In this document: piece after piece, positions 9,468 through 17,685 of the stretch | Layout: the number at the start of each line of letters is the position of its first letter | How positions within the stretch are numbered: the first letter of the stretch is position 1 | Assembly: GCA_937120965.1 (NCBI GenBank) | Contig: CAKZKA010000057.1 | Span: forward strand, 1 to 47,826 | DNA length: 47,826 nucleotides | Direction of reading: 5' to 3' | Source of the DNA: an uncultured Chloroflexota bacterium | GTDB lineage: Bacteria; Chloroflexota; Chloroflexia; Chloroflexales; Chloroflexaceae | The notes under the pieces: model-generated | Databases searched by the model: none | Told to the model about the DNA's origin: nothing | The model's input: only the letters and a program-made list of their open reading frames with translations | Made by a program: the position numbers and the translations under genes

Positions 9468-10427
9468 TCAATCGAAGAGGGTGGCATAGCGCGCCTGCCA
9501 GGCGGCGGCGCGGGCGGGGTCATCGGCGCAGGCATCGAGGGCGGCGGCGCAGTGCCCGGCCCGGGCCGCCAGGCGCGGCCCCAGGAGCACGAGGCGATTC
9601 AGGGGGCTGAGGGGGGCACGGGGGCGCAGGGGCGTGAAGCTCAGGCGCCCGCACACGAACTGTACCTCGTCGGGCCAGGGCGCATCGGTGCAGTGGACGA
9701 TGCCCTTGGCCCGGAAGACGGCGGGGCCAGCGTTGCGCAGAGCCTCCTCCAGCGCCGCGCGGCGCAGGGGGGTGTTACTGCTCCAGGACAGGCTGCTGAA
9801 GGCGTCCTGCTCCAGATGGTCAGGTCTGGAGGGCGGGTCAGGCTGGTCGAGTCGTGGGCCAAAGAGCAGTTCGGGCGCCACCTGCCCGTAGCGGGCGGGA
9901 ACAATCGCCGCGCGCGGATTGAGGGCGCGGAGGCGCTCGCTGGCTGCGGCGTGTTCGGCAGGCGCAACCAGGTCTACCTTGCTGAGCACGATCAGGTCAG
10001 CGGCGCGAAGCTGCCATTCGGCCACCGGTGAGGCGGCCAGAGCCGCCTCGAGATTGGCAGCGTCGGCCACGGCCACCACTGCATCGAGGGGCAGGCCGGC
10101 GCTGCGGGCGCGTCGAATGATCCCGCCCGGCTCGGCCAGGCCGGTGGTTTCAACGACGATGCAATCGGGGGCATAGTCGCTGAGTTCTTCGACAGCCAGC
10201 AAGAAATCGCTGCCTGCCTCGCAGCAGACGCAGCCACCGGTCAGTTCGACCAGCGGCGCGGCCCCTGCCTGTTCGAGCACGCTCCCATCGAGGCCGATCT
10301 GCCCCAGTTCGTTGACCACCAGGCCCAGCCGGCGCCCGCCGGCGCCACGCTCGAGTAAGGCTCGCAGCAGAGTGGTTTTGCCGCTGCCGAGGAAACCGGT
10401 GATGATGGTGAGGGAGGGGGTGGTCAT
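9468..10427 (-). CDS. COG0523 (CobW/P47K) G3E-family GTPase, likely metallochaperone
   Basis: The 319-aa protein is a G3E P-loop GTPase of the kind that delivers zinc, cobalt or nickel to target proteins. It shows GFLGSGKT at residues 11-18, the metal-binding GGCVCC motif at 64-69 (Cys66, Cys68, Cys69), ETTGLAEP (switch region), LSKVDLV as base-recognition motif, and a C-terminal CobW domain. No Zur box or cobalamin genes are visible, so the metal is open. There is no Shine-Dalgarno: the ATG is preceded by an AT-rich tract of ATCTAAAATCTAAA type that matches the end of the 103-bp repeat family. Confidence 0.88.
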   Translation of the reverse strand: MTTPSLTIITGFLGSGKTTLLRALLERGAGGRRLGLVVNELGQIGLDGSVLEQAGAAPLVELTGGCVCCEAGSDFLLAVEELSDYAPDCIVVETTGLAEPGGIIRRARSAGLPLDAVVAVADAANLEAALAASPVAEWQLRAADLIVLSKVDLVAPAEHAAASERLRALNPRAAIVPARYGQVAPELLFGPRLDQPDPPSRPDHLEQDAFSSLSWSSNTPLRRAALEEALRNAGPAVFRAKGIVHCTDAPWPDEVQFVCGRLSFTPLRPRAPLSPLNRLVLLGPRLAARAGHCAAALDACADDPARAAAWQARYATLFD

Positions 10428-10475
10428 TTTAGATTTTAGATTTTTGATTTTTGATTGCAGGTTTCTGGATTGGAG
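10428..10475 (-). repeat. AT-rich remnant of the 103-bp element abutting the GTPase start
   Basis: Read on the minus strand the tract repeats AAAATC-type words and ends CTAAAATCTAAA directly before ATG. The same string ends the element at 27215-27317, where it continues GGTAT. Here the terminal GGTAT is missing and the coding sequence follows at once. The rest of the gap to 10645 shows nothing clear beyond a faint similarity to the TTTAAGGGCGG element interior. Confidence 0.5.
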
Positions 10476-10645
10476 GGTTTGGGGTTGCGGGTGTTTACGC
10501 GCGACTGAGCCGTAGAATGGCGCGATTGCCGAGAGGGCGAACCAGCGTATCTCAACGCCAGCATGCCTATCAACGCCCCTGCATTCTGTGCACCCGCCAA
10601 CCCTGGCGCGAGGGCGTGGAGAAAGGGAGTTTCTCTGTGCTCAGG

Positions 10646-11785
10646 CTAAAAGCGCCCGCCCTGATCGGAGGCATAACCGGTGAGTTCGACATAGCCACTA
10701 CCGCTGACAGGCCGGCCCTGACGGGCGCCGCTGATCCGCACCGCTCCCTCCCAGTACACCACCGCCACCGGCAGCTCCTGATTGGCCAGGCGCGGCTCAA
10801 GTTCGAGGCGCACACCGAGGCTGGGGATACTCAGGCGCCAGCGAGCGGGATAGACCGCCTGCGAGGCCGGGCTGCGCCAGGTTGCCAGCACCTCCAGTTG
10901 CACCTCGGCGGGGTCGAGGGGCGTGGTGCGGCCCGCCGGGTCAACCAGGCTGCCGAAGCTGTAGCTAATGGCCGTGGGCGTGCGCACCTGGGCGTACATC
11001 AGGTCGTAGCCGTCGTCGAGTTGCAGACTGAACCAGTCCCAACCGATGGCGCCGGCTTCGAGGGCGCTGGTGCCCCACTCGTGGTCCATCCAGCTCAACC
11101 CGCTGACAGCGTAGGTCGCATCGCCTGTACGGAGGGCGCCGCTGGTGGCCATGCGGGTCAATGAGTAATAATACGAGGCATTGCCGGGGGTAGGCCCCTT
11201 CTGGCTGAGGCCGCGGTCGCCCTGGAGCGCGGGCGGCTTCTGGCTTTCGAGGGTCAGATCGAGGGCGACCTCGCCCTCGGCGGCGCGCAGGTGCATGGTC
11301 ATACCCTGGGGGCCGGAACCGGCGGCGGACCAGTCCTCGAGAAAGACGCGAAAGGGTTCGCCCGAGGCGCCGGCCAGACCGGCGGCATCGCGACTGAAGC
11401 GCTCGTAGGCGTAGAAGCGCCCGCCGGCGACATCACTCAGCGCCAGGTGCGCCATGTACACACTGGTTGCGCCCCAGGCCGACTCGCGGGTAACGGGCCG
11501 GGGGGTCAGCCCGCTGCGGAAGAAGGTCAACTGGTAGCCAAAATGGCGTTCGCCGGCAGTGAGGTTGCCGGTGTAGTACCACCACTCGATCTGGTACTCC
11601 GGGTGGGGGCCGTGATCGCGGGGAAAGACAAACGCCCGTGGCGTCAGAGCGCGGGTGAAGCCCGCCTCACCGTTGCTCAGCGTAGCCGCGGCGTCAATGC
11701 GGGCGCGAATCTCCGGTTGCGCCGGGGCTGCGCAGCCTGCCAGGAGCAGACCGGCGACGAGCAACCCTAACCAGCGTGGAAGCAT
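10646..11785 (-). CDS. AttH/CrtC-like lipocalin-fold lipoprotein
   Basis: The 379-aa precursor has a lipoprotein signal (LGLLVAGLLLAGC, lipidated Cys about residue 18) and then a two-lobed lipocalin-like domain. Family landmarks are EWWYYTGNL near residue 60, ATSVYMAHLALSD, and SGLSWMDHEWGTSAL in the middle. This superfamily includes carotenoid 1,2-hydratase CrtC and AttH-type secreted proteins. The exported lipoprotein form favours a hydrolase or hydratase acting on hydrophobic substrates outside the cytoplasm, but the reaction cannot be assigned. The ATG at 11785 is chosen for the signal peptide and AGAGGA upstream; the longer frame adds a non-signal-like segment. Confidence 0.75.
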   Translation of the reverse strand: MLPRWLGLLVAGLLLAGCAAPAQPEIRARIDAAATLSNGEAGFTRALTPRAFVFPRDHGPHPEYQIEWWYYTGNLTAGERHFGYQLTFFRSGLTPRPVTRESAWGATSVYMAHLALSDVAGGRFYAYERFSRDAAGLAGASGEPFRVFLEDWSAAGSGPQGMTMHLRAAEGEVALDLTLESQKPPALQGDRGLSQKGPTPGNASYYYSLTRMATSGALRTGDATYAVSGLSWMDHEWGTSALEAGAIGWDWFSLQLDDGYDLMYAQVRTPTAISYSFGSLVDPAGRTTPLDPAEVQLEVLATWRSPASQAVYPARWRLSIPSLGVRLELEPRLANQELPVAVVYWEGAVRISGARQGRPVSGSGYVELTGYASDQGGRF

Positions 11786-12113
11786 AGCGTGCTGTATCCT
11801 CTGAAATGGCAGGCTGGGGCGAACCACCATTCGCCGCAACCTGTGGGGGCCGGGACTCCCACGATCCTGCCGGCAGGGCGGGTCGGAGGTCGCAGCCCTC
11901 CCCGGAACACATTCTTCCTACCCCTGCAACGCGGCGTAGCTACCCCCGGTTTCACGCGGTACATCATGGAGACACGTATGCACGCCGTCGTAGTGCAGCA
12001 AAACTGCTTGCCAGACGCCCATGCGGCTGCGCCGCACAGCGCTGCAGTGTGAAAGGTGTTCGCGAGAGGGTGAGCCATACCATACTTTTATTCTACCGAG
12101 ATCTGGAGCCATG
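11786..12113. other. Intergenic stretch, divergent gene pair
   Basis: This ~330-bp gap between divergent genes holds imperfect copies of the GC-rich hairpin modules, including GCGGCTGCGCCGC at about 12022-12034. No gene, riboswitch or clear promoter was recognised in it. Confidence 0.5.
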
Positions 12114-12590
12114 ATGCAAACCGAACTTCCCGACGACGCCGCGCGGGTGCTGGTGGCGGTGGTGCCCCGCCCCCGCGATCTGGAACTCGCCCGCACGGCG
12201 GGATGGTACCGCGTGCCGCTGGCGCGCGTACCGGCGCGTTTTGCCGCCGAGTACCTGGCTTTTTACCAGACGGGGGCCTTCGGGGCCGAGCGCTGGTCGG
12301 TGCGCTACTACGCGCCGATCTTGCGCTACCACGTGACCACGCGCCGGGAGTTGTTGCCCGATGAGCCGGATCATCCGCGCGCTGGCGAGCGCTACTACCG
12401 GGTGGACCTCGGCCCGCTGGCGGCGCTGCCGCTGCCGGTGCCTGCGGCGCGGCTGCGGCGGGTAGTGTTCATTGCCACCACTTTCGGCCAACTGCGGCGC
12501 GCCTGTGATGTGCGCGAACTCTGGCGCCCCGAGGAGGATGCCTGGCCCGGCGACGAGGTGTGGGGCGCAGGGTTGGCCGGCAGACGTTGA
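12114..12590 (+). CDS. Conserved hypothetical protein, 158 aa
   Basis: I do not recognise a characterised family. The protein is soluble, Arg-rich and aromatic. It contains LELARTAGWYRVPLARVPARF, then WSVRYYAPILRYHVTTRRELL, PDEPDHPRAGERYYRVDLG and RVVFIATTFGQLRRA. The dense, ordered motifs look like a real conserved fold, and I have a weak recollection of similar uncharacterised proteins in Chloroflexota. GGAG at 12105-12108 gives a better distance to the ATG at 12114 than to the one at 12111. It stands alone on the plus strand between repeat-rich gaps. No function is proposed. Confidence 0.7.
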   Translation: MQTELPDDAARVLVAVVPRPRDLELARTAGWYRVPLARVPARFAAEYLAFYQTGAFGAERWSVRYYAPILRYHVTTRRELLPDEPDHPRAGERYYRVDLGPLAALPLPVPAARLRRVVFIATTFGQLRRACDVRELWRPEEDAWPGDEVWGAGLAGRR

Positions 12591-12733
12591 TGTGAGCGTG
12601 GGGAAACCCGGTTTCCCCATTTCCCAACCGGTGGTGGGAGCGGCTGGCGCCACCACAGGCAGGGGTGCGGTTCGACAGGCTCACCGCGGGTGGGGAAACC
12701 CGGTTTCCCCGGATTTTCACATCAGCAACGCTC
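12591..12733. repeat. Two copies of the 19-bp palindrome
   Basis: GGGGAAACCCGGTTTCCCC occurs perfectly at 12600-12618 and again at 12692-12710. The second copy is preceded by GCGGTTCGACAGGCTCACCGC, the same module found beside the palindrome at 1-67 and 47645-47690. Confidence 0.85.
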
Positions 12734-12761
12734 TTTACTTTTACGAAAGACGTGCTATTAT
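12734..12761 (+). promoter_or_regulatory. Promoter of the ArsR-ArsC gene
   Basis: TTTACT (12734-12739) and TATTAT (12756-12761) are 16 bp apart, and TGC directly before the second box makes an extended -10. The region is AT-rich against a GC-rich background. AGAGGAG at 12785-12791 is the ribosome site. If the encoded ArsR domain autoregulates, its operator should overlap here, but I see no definite dyad. Confidence 0.6.
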
Positions 12762-12797
12762 ATCAGTGTAGATTGGTGTAAATAAGAGGAGTTACCT

Positions 12798-13580
12798 ATG
12801 AGCACGCCAGTGACGACCGACTATGACGACGCTCACGCATTCTTGCGTATCCTCGCTGATGATGTGGTGTGGAAGCTTATAAAAACGCTGGCTGCCAGCG
12901 ATGTTCACCTTCGCGATCTGCAGGCTCGCCTGGGGGTTCAAGCGGAAGTGCTGGAAGGGCGGCTCAAGCAACTTGAACAACTTGGATTGGTGAGTAGTCG
13001 GGCCAGCGATGCCGATGTGCGCCTGCGCTACTATCGACTCCAGGTCGATCGTCTGCACGCCGGGGTACAGCAGGTGCTCAGTTCGCTGCATCCCTCGCTG
13101 CAACTTGCGCCTGCGCCGGAAATGGCGCCAACCGAGGCGGCGCGGCAACGGGTGCTCTTCCTCTGCACCGAGAACAGCGCACGCTCGCAGCTCGCCGAGG
13201 TACTGCTGCGGCAGATCAGTCGCGGCAGCGTGGAAGCCTACAGCGCCGGTACGCAGCCAGGGACGGTCAATCCGCTGGTCGCAGAGATCCTCGGCGAAGC
13301 GGCGCAGGAGCTTCGTTCAAAACACGTTGATGAGTTTCAGGGGCAGCACTTCGATTACGTGGTGACGGTGTGTGATCGCGCCCGTGAGGCTTGCCCGAGC
13401 TTTGCGGGCGCCGGGCGGCAGGTTCACTGGTCCATTCCCGACCCTGCGGCGGTGCCAGACGAAGAGGCGCGCCTGCGGGCGTTTTCGGTTACAGCCTGCG
13501 AATTGACCCAACGCATCCGGTATTTGCTGACGTTTATCGAAGCTCGCCAACGGGCGACGCGGTCTGTCGCGGTGAGCTGA
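12798..13580 (+). CDS. ArsR-type regulator fused to an ArsC-like arsenate reductase/LMW phosphatase
   Basis: The 260-aa protein joins a winged-helix ArsR-like domain (about residues 8-95, VVWKLIKTLAASDVHLRDLQARL) to a low-molecular-weight phosphatase-fold arsenate reductase (about 115-250). The catalytic loop CTENSARS starts at Cys123 with Arg129. A second pair, Cys192 and Cys199 in VTVCDRAREACP, matches the redox cysteines of thioredoxin-coupled ArsC, so arsenate reduction is more likely than plain phosphatase activity. The regulator half keeps the helix-turn-helix but shows no obvious Cys metal site. No arsenite pump gene is next to it. It precedes thiN by 32 bases on the same strand. Confidence 0.87.
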   Translation: MSTPVTTDYDDAHAFLRILADDVVWKLIKTLAASDVHLRDLQARLGVQAEVLEGRLKQLEQLGLVSSRASDADVRLRYYRLQVDRLHAGVQQVLSSLHPSLQLAPAPEMAPTEAARQRVLFLCTENSARSQLAEVLLRQISRGSVEAYSAGTQPGTVNPLVAEILGEAAQELRSKHVDEFQGQHFDYVVTVCDRAREACPSFAGAGRQVHWSIPDPAAVPDEEARLRAFSVTACELTQRIRYLLTFIEARQRATRSVAVS

Positions 13581-13612
13581 GATCAGCGCGAGCGAAGTGT
13601 GGTTCGTAAGCC

Positions 13613-14263
13613 ATGCGTGCGGTAATTGTCGCCAATGCGCCCACGTTTCGGGTCGAGCCGTTCCGCAATCTGCTGGAGCGCGCCGATCTGCTGATCGCCG
13701 CCGATGGTGGCGGCAACGCCCTGTTTGCCGCCGGTCTTACGCCTGATCTGGTCATCGGTGATCTGGACTCGCTGGCCCCCGAGGCGGCGGAGGCCTTTGC
13801 CGCCGCCGGAGCAACGATCCTGCGCTATCCGATCGAAAAAAATGAGACTGATCTGGAGCTGGCGTTGCTGGCGGCGGCCGCCCGTTGCGCAGAGCGGATT
13901 GATGTGCTCGGGGCCGTTGGCGGGCGCTGGGATCAGGGGCTGTCGAACGTGGCGCTGCTGGCGCTGCCCGAGCTGGAGGGGCGCCGGGTGCGGCTGCTCG
14001 ATGTGGATCAGGAGGCGTACCTGGCCCGTGGCGAGACGCAGATCGCCGGCGCGGTGGGGGACACGATCTCGTTGCTGCCGATCGGCGGCCCGGCGCGGGG
14101 GATTACCACGCGTGGCCTGTACTACGCCCTGGAGGAAGCCGAGTTGCGCTTCGAGCGTTCCCGCGGCATCAGCAATGTGATCGTCCGAACGCCTGCTGCG
14201 GTGCTGGTGCGCGAGGGCATGCTGCTGGTTGTGCGTGTGTCGAAGGGTGTCGCGATTCTGTGA
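13613..14263 (+). CDS. thiN: Thiamine pyrophosphokinase
   Basis: The 216-aa enzyme transfers pyrophosphate from ATP to thiamine, giving thiamine diphosphate in the cytoplasm. Family motifs are clear: AADGGGNAL at residues 29-37, the metal-binding GDLDS at 49-53, KNETD at 76-80 with LELALLAA, LGAVGGRWDQGLSNVALL, and the C-terminal thiamine-binding barrel (GDTISLLPIGGPARGITTRGLYYAL). The length is normal. It lies 32 bases after the ArsR-ArsC gene and may be read from the same promoter. No TPP riboswitch is visible. No good ribosome site precedes the ATG. Confidence 0.93.
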   Translation: MRAVIVANAPTFRVEPFRNLLERADLLIAADGGGNALFAAGLTPDLVIGDLDSLAPEAAEAFAAAGATILRYPIEKNETDLELALLAAAARCAERIDVLGAVGGRWDQGLSNVALLALPELEGRRVRLLDVDQEAYLARGETQIAGAVGDTISLLPIGGPARGITTRGLYYALEEAELRFERSRGISNVIVRTPAAVLVREGMLLVVRVSKGVAIL

Positions 14264-14304
14264 ACGAGGGAGAGGCGTCGGGTTTCCTCTCCTGGGGGAG
14301 GGTT

Positions 14305-14325
14305 TGGGAGGGCGCAGCCCTCCCA
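14305..14325. repeat. GGGAGGGC hairpin between convergent genes
   Basis: A TGGGAGGGC / GCCCTCCCA hairpin with a GCA loop lies between the convergent thiN and sigma-factor genes. Placement suits a two-way terminator, but no T-run follows on either strand. Confidence 0.5.
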
Positions 14326-14354
14326 GTGCATCTCGCGAGGGGGCCTGGACAGGC

Positions 14355-15551
14355 TCAGATCTGGTCGAGGTAATCTTTGAGCAGTTTGCCGAGGCGAGGG
14401 TGGCGGAGCTTTCGCAGCGCCTTGACCTCAATCTGGCGCACGCGCTCGCGGGTCACGCCGAAGGCGCGGCCAACTTCCTCAAGGGTGCGCGGCTGCCCAT
14501 CGGCAAGGCCGTAGCGCAGTTCCAGCACGCGCCGTTCGCGCTCGGTGAGTTGATCGAGGGCCGCGGCGATCTGCTGGCGCAGCATGCCGCTGGCGGCGGC
14601 ATCATCGGCATCGAGGGCATGCGGGTCGGGGATGAAGTCGGCCAGGGTACTATCGGCCTCTTCGCCGACCGGTGTGGCGAGAGAGACCGGGTCCTGGGCA
14701 GTGCGGCGCAACTCGCGGAGTTTCTCCTCACTCATATTGAGGAACTGAGCCAGTTCGCTATCGTTCGGCTCGCGCCCGAGGTTCTGGGTCAACTGGCGGC
14801 GGGCGGCCTGGATGCGGTTGAGCGTTTCGCCGAGGTGCACGGGCAGGCGCACCAGCCGCGACTGGTCGGCGAGGGCGCGCGAGAGGGCCTGTTTGATCCA
14901 CCAGGTGGCGTAGGTTGAGAACTTGAAGCCCTTATCGTGGTCAAACTTCTCGATGGCACGGAGCAGACCGAGGCTACCTTCCTGGATCAGATCGAGCAGC
15001 GGCAACCCGCGGTCGCGGTAGCGTTTGGCGATGCTCACCACGAGGCGCAGGTTTGCCGCGGCCATCTGCTGGCGCGCCTCATCGCCGGCGGCGATCAGCC
15101 GGCGCAACTCGGCGGCCCGGGGGCTATCGGGCGGCACGGTCTTCAGTTCGGCGCGGGCCTTCTGACCGCGTTCGATCTGCTGGGCGAGGCGTTTCTCCTG
15201 TTCGGCGGTGAGCAGCGGCACCTGGCCAATCTCGCGCAGGTAGAGCCGCACACTGTCGCCGAGGAGCGCATCGGAGAGTTCCTCATCAATATCAATCACC
15301 GATGCGCCGCCCGGTTCCTCCTCGACCAGTTGTTCGTCGGCCGGCTCGCGCACGGGAACGCCGGCCTCGGCGAGAGCGGCGTAGACCGCGTCAATGGCCT
15401 CGGCAGCCGATTCTTCGGGCGCTGGCACGATCTGGAGCAGTTCATCAAGGGTGACGTAGCCCCGTTGCCTACCCTGGGCGATGAGCGCCTGAATATCGGA
15501 TGGATTGACGATAGTGGTCGGGCGCGCGGTTTCGGGTGGCGTCTGAGACAT
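14355..15551 (-). CDS. RNA polymerase sigma-70 factor (RpoD/SigA-like, group 1 or 2)
   Basis: The 398-aa sigma factor has a short N-terminal region 1.1-like part, region 1.2 ([20 protein letters not shown]), full region 2 ([20 protein letters not shown], then [15 protein letters not shown] and [18 protein letters not shown]), region 3 and region 4 ([20 protein letters not shown]). These give it recognition of -10 and -35 boxes. The extended -10 sites across the window suit a sigma factor with a complete region 3. Of two close ATGs I choose 15551, eight bases after GAGG; the upstream one (15557) overlaps that site. Whether it is the primary sigma or a group 2 relative cannot be settled here. 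Confidence 0.92.
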   Translation of the reverse strand: MSQTPPETARPTTIVNPSDIQALIAQGRQRGYVTLDELLQIVPAPEESAAEAIDAVYAALAEAGVPVREPADEQLVEEEPGGASVIDIDEELSDALLGDSVRLYLREIGQVPLLTAEQEKRLAQQIERGQKARAELKTVPPDSPRAAELRRLIAAGDEARQQMAAANLRLVVSIAKRYRDRGLPLLDLIQEGSLGLLRAIEKFDHDKGFKFSTYATWWIKQALSRALADQSRLVRLPVHLGETLNRIQAARRQLTQNLGREPNDSELAQFLNMSEEKLRELRRTAQDPVSLATPVGEEADSTLADFIPDPHALDADDAAASGMLRQQIAAALDQLTERERRVLELRYGLADGQPRTLEEVGRAFGVTRERVRQIEVKALRKLRHPRLGKLLKDYLDQI

Positions 15552-15686
15552 AGACATTTCCTCGGGTGGGCCTGGGCGCCAACGCATTCTACTGGCGGTA
15601 CCCTCCCTGGTGTCGGGGCGAAGGAGTGGCTGAGCGACGGGAGGCGGCGACGGTCGTTCGAATTACCGGCGTGGCGTATGGCGTAT

Positions 15687-15695
15687 ATTGTAGCA
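15687..15695 (-). promoter_or_regulatory. Extended -10 promoter of the sigma factor gene
   Basis: The minus strand reads TGCTACAAT here, about 135 bases before the start codon. A CACAACGCTTGTG dyad lies just upstream of it and could be an operator. No -35 at the normal distance is convincing. Confidence 0.5.
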
Positions 15696-15790
15696 CATTC
15701 GCCTCACAAGCGTTGTGAACGTGGGAAAACCAGCTCCTGCACTGCGGAAGGCGAGGGTCAGGGAGGGCGAGGCCCTCGCTGGCGCCCTTG

Positions 15791-17488
15791 TTACAACGTG
15801 TGACCCAGCAGCGCCCGAACCTGCTCCGGGCCTTCGGCGGCCAGGGCTCGCTCTGCCAGGTCGCGGGCGGCGCGCGTATCGGTGGCGGTTACTGCGGCGC
15901 GCACCCGGGCCAGCGCCGCCGGGGCGCAGGTCAGTTCATCGGCGCCGAGGCCAATCAGCAGGGCCGTAACCTGGGGGTCGCCGCTGAGTTCGCCGCAGAT
16001 ACCGGCGGGGCGACCGTGATGGTGGGCGGCATCGCAGGCCATGCGGATCAGGCGCAGCACAGCCGGATCGAGCGGCTGGTACAGGTCAGCCAGGCGGTGG
16101 TTCCCGCGATCGCAGGCCAGGGTGTACTGGGTGAGGTCGTTCGTGCCGAGGCTGAAGAAGGCGGCCTCCGGGGCCAGGCGCCCGGCGTTGAGCGCGGCGG
16201 CGGGCACTTCGATCATCACGCCCAGCGGAATGGTGGCGGCGAAGGGCCGCCCTGCGGCGACAAGTTGACGCTGGGCCTGCTCAAGCAGGGCGCGCGTGCG
16301 CCGCACTTCGGCGACCGTGGTGACCATAGGCAGCAGAATGCGAATGTCGTGCGCGGCCCGCGCGCGTAACAGGGCGCGGAGTTGGGGCAGGAAGATCTCC
16401 GGTCGGCTCAGGCAGACGCGCAGGCCGCGCGACCCGAGGAAGGGGTTGTCCTCACGTGGCAGGGGCAGGGCCGGCAGGCGCTTATCGCCGCCAATGTCGA
16501 GCGTGCGCACCGTGATCGGCGCATCTGGCAGAGCGGCGGCCACTGCCTGGTAGAGAGCGACCTGTTCTTCCTCGTCGGGCAAATCGGGGCGTTCGAGAAA
16601 GAGCCATTCGGTGCGCAGCAGCCCGACCCCCTCAGCGCCCTCCGCGCAGGCATCGCGCGCTTCGGCTGGCGAGGCGACGTTGGCCAGCAGGCGGATGCGT
16701 CGTCCATCGCGGGTAGTGACCGGGCCGCGGGCGACGGCGCCGCGGGGAGCGCGCTCACGGGGACGGGCGCGCAGGCGGGCCACCTGGTCAGCAGGCGGGT
16801 CGAGCAGCACCAGGCCATTATCGCCGTCGAGGACCATCGTGCGCGCGTCGGCCGCTGCGGCCAGGATCTCATCGCCAAGCCCGACGACAGCGGGGATACC
16901 CAGGCTGCGGGCGATAATGCTCGCGTGGGCAGTCAGGCCCCCGGCGGCGAGGGCGATGCCGCGCAGCAAATCCCGCGGGGCGCCGGCAAGGTCGGCAGGG
17001 TCGAGATCGTGGGCGACGACAATGGACGGGGTGACCAGGCGCTGGCTGAGTCCCCCGGCGCCGGTCAACGCGCGCCACACCTGCATAGCCACGGCGCGCA
17101 CATCGGCGGCGCGGGCGCTGAGGTAGGCGTCGCCCAGGCGTTCGAGTTCGATGGCTTGCTCTTCGGCGGCGGCGAGGATCGCGTCGGCGGCTGCCTGGCC
17201 CTGTTCGCGAACCAGCGCGGCGGCGCGTTCTCGCAGCCCGTGGTCGTTGAGTAACAAACGGTGGGCGGCGAAGATCGCGGCGCTTTCGGTCTGGCCCGCA
17301 GCCCGCAGCGCCGCCTCGTGGGTCGCAATCGTGGCGTCGGTCTCGGCGATAGCGCGAACGAGCCGGCTCTGCTCGGTGGCGGGATCGGCGGAGGTTTCGG
17401 AGTGGGCAGCGGTGGCGCGGTAGATAAGCACCGCGCCAGTCGCCAGCCCCGGCGCGGCGGCAAGGCCGGTGAAGCTTCGCGCAATCAT
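15791..17488 (-). CDS. ptsI: PTS enzyme I (phosphoenolpyruvate-protein phosphotransferase)
   Basis: Enzyme I takes phosphate from PEP onto a histidine and passes it to HPr. The 565-aa protein has the N-terminal HPr-binding/swivel region, the phospho-histidine site GGLTAHASIIARSLG (His187), and the C-terminal PEP barrel with LLRTEWLFLERPDLPDEEEQ, DIGGDKRLPALPLP and FFSLGTNDLTQYTLACDRGN. The length is right. AAGGAA seven bases upstream supports the ATG. No HPr or enzyme II gene is nearby, so the phosphate may go to a distant PTS, a dihydroxyacetone kinase subunit or a regulator. Confidence 0.94.
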   Translation of the reverse strand: MIARSFTGLAAAPGLATGAVLIYRATAAHSETSADPATEQSRLVRAIAETDATIATHEAALRAAGQTESAAIFAAHRLLLNDHGLRERAAALVREQGQAAADAILAAAEEQAIELERLGDAYLSARAADVRAVAMQVWRALTGAGGLSQRLVTPSIVVAHDLDPADLAGAPRDLLRGIALAAGGLTAHASIIARSLGIPAVVGLGDEILAAAADARTMVLDGDNGLVLLDPPADQVARLRARPRERAPRGAVARGPVTTRDGRRIRLLANVASPAEARDACAEGAEGVGLLRTEWLFLERPDLPDEEEQVALYQAVAAALPDAPITVRTLDIGGDKRLPALPLPREDNPFLGSRGLRVCLSRPEIFLPQLRALLRARAAHDIRILLPMVTTVAEVRRTRALLEQAQRQLVAAGRPFAATIPLGVMIEVPAAALNAGRLAPEAAFFSLGTNDLTQYTLACDRGNHRLADLYQPLDPAVLRLIRMACDAAHHHGRPAGICGELSGDPQVTALLIGLGADELTCAPAALARVRAAVTATDTRAARDLAERALAAEGPEQVRALLGHTL

Positions 17489-17685
17489 AAAGGGGTTCCT
17501 TGCCTGACAGGAAGCCGGTGGATCTCACCCTCCCATACGACCGGTTTCACCTCAGCCGTCCATGCGGCGCAGCCGCACAACGCCGGAATGAACATAATTC
17601 CTGGGAGGGTGTAGAGGCGCGGCGCCGCCGCGCCTCTACACCCTCCCAGACCCTCCCGCGCGCGGGCTATGTTTGCATCAGCGCA
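17489..17685. repeat. Repeat-filled gap
   Basis: It holds a TGCGGC/GCCGCA module (about 17564-17577) and a long hairpin at about 17603-17648 whose arms GGGAGGGTGTAGAGGCGCGG and its complement enclose a CGCC centre. No gene is present. Confidence 0.65.

Noticed and set aside
13581-13612. TPP riboswitch before thiN
   Set aside because: The gap is only 32 bases and lacks the CTGAGA-type core.
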